From Cutibacterium avidum ATCC 25577 (GTDB taxonomy: Bacteria > Actinomycetota > Actinomycetes > Propionibacteriales > Propionibacteriaceae), in NCBI RefSeq assembly GCF_000227295.1, contig NZ_JH165054.1, positions 94,560 through 158,559 of the forward strand: a stretch of 64,000 nt of DNA. The letters run 5' to 3'. The notes beneath the pieces were generated by a model that was not told the DNA's origin, searched no databases, and saw only the letters and a program-made list of their open reading frames with translations. The number at the start of each line of letters is the position of its first letter. Within the stretch, counting starts at the first letter, position 1. Both the position numbers and the translations under genes were made by a program. Positions 60,081 to 64,000 of this stretch are shown piece by piece.

Positions 60081-60893
60081 TCACTCTCCAGCGGAGAAGC
60101 GCACGAAGCGCTTGATGGTGACGTCAGCGGCCTCAAGGGTCTGGGCGACGGACTTCTTGTCGTCGGAGATGGCCGGCTGGTCGAGCAGGCAGTTCTCCTT
60201 GTAGAAGCCGTTGAGACGACCTTCGACGATGCGGTCGATGATCTTCTCGGGCTTGCCCTCCTCGCGGGCGATGTCACCGGCGACGGTGCGCTCGTGCTCG
60301 ACGACGTCGGCGGGGACCTCGTCACGAGACAGCCAGCGCGGGTTCATGGCGGCGATCTGCAGGCAGACGCCGTGCACGGCCTCCTTGTCGTCACCCTCGT
60401 ACTCGACCATCACGCCGACCTGCGGGGGCAGGTCTTGGGAACGACGGTGAAGGTAGACGTGGGCGTTGCCGTCGACGTGGGCGGCGTTGGCGAGCTCGAT
60501 CTTCTCGCCGATCTTGGCGGCGAGCTCACCGAGCTTGTCGGCGATGGTGGTGCCGTCGGCCAGGGTGGCGGCGTTGGCGGCGTCCTTGGAGTCGGCTCCA
60601 GCCTTCTCGACGGCCTCGGCGATCTCCTTGGCAGTGGCGATGAACTCCTCGTTCTTGGCGACGAAGTCGGTCTCGGAGCCGATGTGCACCAGAGAAGTAC
60701 CGGCAGCGACGACCAGGCCGTTGCTGGCCTCGCGGTCGGAACGCTTGGCAGCCTTGGCGGCGCCGGAAACGCGCAGGATGTCAACGGCCTTGTCGAAGTC
60801 GCCGTCGGCCTCCGTGAGTGCCTTCTTGGCGTCCATCATGCCGGCGCCGGTGGCGTCGCGCAGCTTCTTGACCTCAGCAGCAGTGATAGCCAT
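60081..60893 (-). CDS. tsf: Elongation factor Ts
   Basis: Nucleotide exchange factor for EF-Tu. 270 residues. UBA-like N terminus AAEVKKLRDATGAGMMDAKKALTEADGD, then the core with VHIGSETDFVAKNEEF and the C-terminal EEGKPEKIIDRIVEGRLNGFYKE. It follows rpsB after 35 nt. Confidence 0.96.
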   Translation of the reverse strand: MAITAAEVKKLRDATGAGMMDAKKALTEADGDFDKAVDILRVSGAAKAAKRSDREASNGLVVAAGTSLVHIGSETDFVAKNEEFIATAKEIAEAVEKAGADSKDAANAATLADGTTIADKLGELAAKIGEKIELANAAHVDGNAHVYLHRRSQDLPPQVGVMVEYEGDDKEAVHGVCLQIAAMNPRWLSRDEVPADVVEHERTVAGDIAREEGKPEKIIDRIVEGRLNGFYKENCLLDQPAISDDKKSVAQTLEAADVTIKRFVRFSAGE

Positions 60894-60928
60894 GGGTAAT
60901 CTCAGTCCTGTCTAGACGTGGGCGAACT

Positions 60929-61783
60929 TCAGTTGGACTTCTCGGCCTCGTCGGCCTTGGGGGCGTCGGCCTTCGGCTCCTCGGCCTTGGCCTCGGTCTT
61001 GTTCTCAGCCTTGGCGTCGCCCCCCTGGAGGAGCTCACGCTCCCAGTCAGGCATGGGCTCAGCCTCGGCAACCTGGTCACCGGACTTGCCGGAGGAGCGA
61101 GCCATGAGGCCCTCGGCGGCGGCGTCGGCGATGATGCGGGTCAGCAGGGACACCGAACGGATGGCGTCGTCATTGCCCGGGATCGGGTAGTCGACCTCGT
61201 CCGGGTCGCAGTTCGTGTCGAGGATGGCGACAACCGGGATCTTGAGCTTGCGAGCCTCGTCGATGGCGAGGTGCTCCTTCTTGGTGTCGACAACCCAGAT
61301 AGCCTGAGGAGTCTTCGGCATGTCGCGGATGCCACCGAGGTCCTTGGCCAGCTTGTCCTTCTCACGGGAGAGCATGAGCAGCTCCTTCTTCGTGAGACCG
61401 GAGCCGGAGACCTTGTCGAAGTCCATGGCCTCGAGCTCCTTGAGTCGGGCGATGCGCTTCGAGATGGTCTGGAAGTTAGTGAGCATTCCGCCGAGCCAAC
61501 GCTGGTTGACGTAGGGCATGCCAACGCGGCTGGCCTGCTCGACGATGGACTCCTGAGCCTGCTTCTTGGTGCCGACGAAGAGAATCTGGCCACCCTTGGC
61601 GACAGTCTCCTTGACGAAGGCGTAAGCCTTGTCGATGTAGGTCAACGACTGGTGCAGGTCGATGATGTAGATGCCGTTGCGCTCGGTGAAGATGAAACGC
61701 TTCATCTTCGGGTTCCAGCGACGGGTCTGGTGTCCGAAGTGAACGCCGCTCTCGAGGAGCTGGCGAGTGGTGACGACGGCCAT
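60929..61783 (-). CDS. rpsB: 30S ribosomal protein S2
   Basis: 284 residues: [48 protein letters not shown] and the [22 protein letters not shown] signature. An Ala/Lys/Glu-rich tail extends the C terminus, as in other actinobacteria. Start 61783 chosen at MAVVTTRQ; the longer in-frame start at 61825 crosses a leader hairpin. Confidence 0.96.
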   Translation of the reverse strand: MAVVTTRQLLESGVHFGHQTRRWNPKMKRFIFTERNGIYIIDLHQSLTYIDKAYAFVKETVAKGGQILFVGTKKQAQESIVEQASRVGMPYVNQRWLGGMLTNFQTISKRIARLKELEAMDFDKVSGSGLTKKELLMLSREKDKLAKDLGGIRDMPKTPQAIWVVDTKKEHLAIDEARKLKIPVVAILDTNCDPDEVDYPIPGNDDAIRSVSLLTRIIADAAAEGLMARSSGKSGDQVAEAEPMPDWERELLQGGDAKAENKTEAKAEEPKADAPKADEAEKSN

Positions 61784-61804
61784 GACCGTGTCCTTCCTCA
61801 TCAG

Positions 61805-61823
61805 GGCACACCACGGGTGTGCC
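61805..61823 (-). promoter_or_regulatory. Hairpin in the rpsB leader
   Basis: GGCACAC and GTGTGCC separated by 5 nt, 22 nt before the rpsB start. rpsB leaders often carry structures through which S2 represses its own mRNA; this is a candidate only. Confidence 0.35.
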
Positions 61824-62101
61824 AAACGGTTGTGCGGCGACGCGGGATTGCGTCACCTCCTGATGCATCACCGTTCGCCCGCCTGCCGTGGCAGGACCGT
61901 GGACGTCCGGTGTCGATGACGTCGATGCATGCGAAGTCAGCCCGAAAGAGTCCGGACTGCCCGGCCAGTTTATGACATGAAGTGGTGATCAAGCCAATCG
62001 CCGGCGTCCTCCTCGTAGCTGTGCTCCTCCCTCTCAGATCACCATTCCTCTCCGCGTGTCCACCTCGCCATCCCGACAGTGACAGGCCACAGTGGGAATC
62101 G
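61824..62101. other. Divergent rpsB / xerC promoter region
   Basis: No gene is seen apart from in-frame sequence upstream of the xerC start. It should hold the two divergent promoters. I could not assign the boxes with confidence. Confidence 0.4.
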
Positions 62102-63037
62102 ATGAATCCCCGCCCTGACTCCCCGCGCCTTCCGAGTGCGCTCTCGGTGCCCATCGAGGACTTCTCCGATCATCTCGCAACCCTGCATCGCTCCCCCAAC
62201 ACCATTCGTGGCTACCGGGCTGACCTCACCGACCTCATGGAGCACGTGCACGACCACGGTGTCAACTCGATCGGACACATCAATACGGCCCGCGTGCGAG
62301 CCTGGCTGGCCGACACCCGGCTGGCTGGCGCAACGGCGGCCACCATGCAGCGCCGCTGGTCAGCGGCGCGGGTCTTCTTCCGATGGGCATCCAACGAGGG
62401 GCTCATCGACGGAGACCCGACGACCGCCCTGTCCTCGGCCAAGGCTCCGAAACGTCTGCCGACCACCCTCGGCGTCGAGCAGGCACGCCACATCCTTGAC
62501 GATGCGGTTGCCGAGGCGCGCAGCGATGAGTCACCGCAGGGTGCCCGTGATGCCGCCATCCTGGAAGTGCTCTACGGAGGCGGCCTGCGCGTCGGTGAGC
62601 TGTGTGGTCTGGACCTGGGTGACGTCGACCGCTCTCGCCAGACGGTGCGAGTGACCGGCAAGGGAAACAAGCAACGCACCGTGCCGATGGGAGGGCCCGC
62701 GCTGCGCGCTGTCGACGAATGGCTCGGGCGTCGTCAGGAATGGGTCTGCTCCACCTCTGGAAGGGCACTCTTCCTCGGCACCCGTGGTGGTCGGATCGAT
62801 CAACGAGTGGTGAGACGCATCGTTCACACCCATCTGCGAGCCGAACCGGATTCCCCCGACCTGGGGCCCCACGGACTGCGTCACGCCATGGCGACGCACC
62901 TTCTGGAGGGCGGAGCTGATCTACGAACCGTCCAGGACATGCTGGGACATGAATCACTGGCCACCACTCAGATCTACACGCACGTATCCACCGAGAGACT
63001 ACGGACGGCTTTTCGTCAGGCTCACCCCAGGGCGTGA
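62102..63037 (+). CDS. xerC: Tyrosine recombinase XerC
   Basis: Site-specific recombinase resolving chromosome dimers at dif, with XerD and FtsK. 311 residues. N-terminal SAM-like domain, then catalytic residues in order: Arg in YGGGLRVGELCGL, Lys in TGKGNKQRTVP, HGLRHAMATH, GHESLATTQIY with the His, and the Tyr nucleophile of TTQIYTH. Length and the rpsB neighbourhood fit the chromosomal enzyme rather than a phage integrase. Its 3' end overlaps the M23-like gene by 16 bp, tail to tail. Confidence 0.92.
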   Translation: MNPRPDSPRLPSALSVPIEDFSDHLATLHRSPNTIRGYRADLTDLMEHVHDHGVNSIGHINTARVRAWLADTRLAGATAATMQRRWSAARVFFRWASNEGLIDGDPTTALSSAKAPKRLPTTLGVEQARHILDDAVAEARSDESPQGARDAAILEVLYGGGLRVGELCGLDLGDVDRSRQTVRVTGKGNKQRTVPMGGPALRAVDEWLGRRQEWVCSTSGRALFLGTRGGRIDQRVVRRIVHTHLRAEPDSPDLGPHGLRHAMATHLLEGGADLRTVQDMLGHESLATTQIYTHVSTERLRTAFRQAHPRA

Positions 63038-63780
63038 CCCCTTCGGGTCACGGCCCGAGCCACCTGGTCGTCGACGAGGAGCACCCCATCACGACCGGCT
63101 CCCAGCCATGGCGGCATCAACGTACCGGCAGACCTCATACGAGGTTTCGCGCCGGGAAGCTCCAAGGGATGGCGAAGGTCCCGTCTGACCGACACCACCC
63201 GAGCTCGCCCCTGCATTGGCAGGAGACGTACCTCGGTGTCCAACAGGGTCATCGGATTCTGATACTCAGTTCCTTTCTTGAGTCCCCAGTGCAGACAAGT
63301 CCGGGAACATGGTGGTCCCACGCCCACTAGCCCAATGACCTGACCGGGAATGACGACGTCACCGACCGCCACGACAGGAACCACCGGCATGTGGGTGGTC
63401 CGCCGTCCGTCGGGCAACATGATGCTGACCACCCCGGTGCCGGCGACTTGTCCGGCGAAGACGACGACCCCAGCTGTGACGGTCCTCACCGGCTCCCCCG
63501 GCGATGCCGAGAACTCCACCCCACGGCTGCCGGGCAACCACGGCTTGGCCGGAGGATCGAACCCCTTGATGACGGGACCGGGCACGGGAGGACGCCTCCG
63601 GGCCGGCACGCCACGATCACCTGTCGGTCGTGCTCGCCACGACAGAGCTTCCGCGGACGGAGCCGCAACGCTGCGCGTAGGGGCAGGCAAGACCAACAGG
63701 CATGTCCCGATGACGATGATCAACACACTGATACAGACAGATTTCCTCACATCTTCAGTTGTCGTCCGAGCCCGCGACAT
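63022..63780 (-). CDS. Secreted M23/LytM-like protein, probably non-catalytic
   Basis: 252 residues with a signal peptide (ISVLIIVIGTCLLVL) and a LytM-like fold in the middle. Active M23 enzymes have HxxxD early and HxH late. Here the first reads SRGVE (Ser and Glu in place of His and Asp) and the second CLHWG (Cys in place of the first His). It therefore looks like a degenerate LytM domain, of the sort that activates other wall hydrolases. About 60 Arg-rich residues follow. Found near rpsB, where actinobacteria commonly keep an M23-like gene. Confidence 0.7.
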   Translation of the reverse strand: MSRARTTTEDVRKSVCISVLIIVIGTCLLVLPAPTRSVAAPSAEALSWRARPTGDRGVPARRRPPVPGPVIKGFDPPAKPWLPGSRGVEFSASPGEPVRTVTAGVVVFAGQVAGTGVVSIMLPDGRRTTHMPVVPVVAVGDVVIPGQVIGLVGVGPPCSRTCLHWGLKKGTEYQNPMTLLDTEVRLLPMQGRARVVSVRRDLRHPLELPGAKPRMRSAGTLMPPWLGAGRDGVLLVDDQVARAVTRRGHALG

Positions 63781-63800
63781 CCGCCATCATCTTTCTGGCC

Positions 63801-63843
63801 TGTGGACAACCACACGACATTGGATGTCATTGCTTGTGGACAA
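63801..63843. promoter_or_regulatory. Two DnaA-box-like 9-mers
   Basis: TGTGGACAA (reverse complement TTGTCCACA, the high-GC form of the DnaA box) occurs at 63801-63809 and 63835-63843, 34 bp apart in the same orientation, each followed by CC and then CAC. They lie in the spacer before the last gene. Confidence 0.45.
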
Positions 63844-63901
63844 CCCCACGTCCTGCGTCATGTGGCCTTATGGAAGGCTCATCGTGAGTAGGCTGCCAAT
63901 C

Positions 63902-64000
63902 ATGGCCCTCACCCCAGTTCTTGCCTGCCATCGCACCACCGATGTCTCAGTTGGAGGTATCACCGCATGGCAGCTGACCGATGATTCCGACGGGCTCCAC
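63902..64000 (+). CDS. Start of an unrecognised gene, cut by the window edge
   Basis: ATG 63902 opens 33 codons to the edge (MALTPVLACHRTTDVSVGG and on), with a weak AGTAGG upstream. No family can be named from this much. It is kept because the frame is open and the position is divergent from the M23-like gene. Confidence 0.4.
   Translation, partial: MALTPVLACHRTTDVSVGGITAWQLTDDSDGLH

Noticed and set aside
62102-63037. Phage or island integrase
   Set aside because: Size, catalytic layout and rpsB neighbourhood fit chromosomal XerC; no other mobile genes are adjacent.

Overview
The window is high-GC actinobacterial DNA. Gene content and order fit a propionibacterium, most likely Cutibacterium. 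It carries a metallophosphoesterase of the family named after a Cutibacterium acnes protein (PPA1498 family), an 'anchored-repeat' metal ABC transporter locus, and the usual actinobacterial blocks dapB / pnp-rpsO-ribF, truB-rbfA-infB-ylxR-nusA-rimP, proS, ispG-M50 protease-dxr, rlmN and cdsA-frr-pyrH-tsf-rpsB. Most genes are on the minus strand. The species call is an inference from family knowledge, not from a database search.

Layout. 1-6.45 kb is an accessory block next to RNase J. It holds a type ISP restriction-modification enzyme that runs off the left edge and is frameshifted near its N terminus, and a large, visibly AT-richer UPF1-like helicase. The helicase is flanked by an imperfect 34-bp direct repeat of the 3' end of the RNase J gene. 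6.5-13.5 kb: RNase J, a lysophospholipid-type acyltransferase, a glycosyltransferase, pyruvate:quinone oxidoreductase, an LmeA-like protein and DapB. 13.6-31.4 kb: the RNA/translation block (pnp, rpsO, ribF, truB, rbfA, infB, ylxR, nusA, rimP). Two cassettes interrupt it: a glycine-betaine ABC transporter between ribF and truB, and a translationally coupled four-gene cassette (small secreted Cys-containing protein, ABC ATPase, two membrane proteins) between rbfA and infB. 31.5-37 kb: a DUF4439-like lipoprotein, a TSUP permease, the metallophosphoesterase and ProS.

37.0-44.5 kb is a five-gene plus-strand operon: a three-repeat surface protein, a metal-type substrate-binding lipoprotein, a one-repeat membrane protein, an ABC ATPase and an ABC permease. 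All five repeat domains share a GHxD motif and an HxHxxW motif. In the lipoprotein the two halves of the domain are in swapped order, which reads as a circular permutation inserted between the two lobes of the binding protein. Two inverted repeats lie just upstream of the operon.

45-64 kb: GNAT (DUF4081-type) with IspG, a large secreted nuclease ending in a bare LPxTG-like motif, the M50 protease with Dxr, a serine hydrolase, glutamate dehydrogenase, RlmN, a DsbB-like protein with a tiny coupled membrane ORF, CdsA-Frr-PyrH-Tsf-RpsB, XerC, a degenerate M23-type secreted protein and the start of one further gene. Apart from the accessory block and cassettes the genes are housekeeping: MEP isoprenoid synthesis (ispG, dxr), translation and RNA decay, and envelope lipid synthesis.
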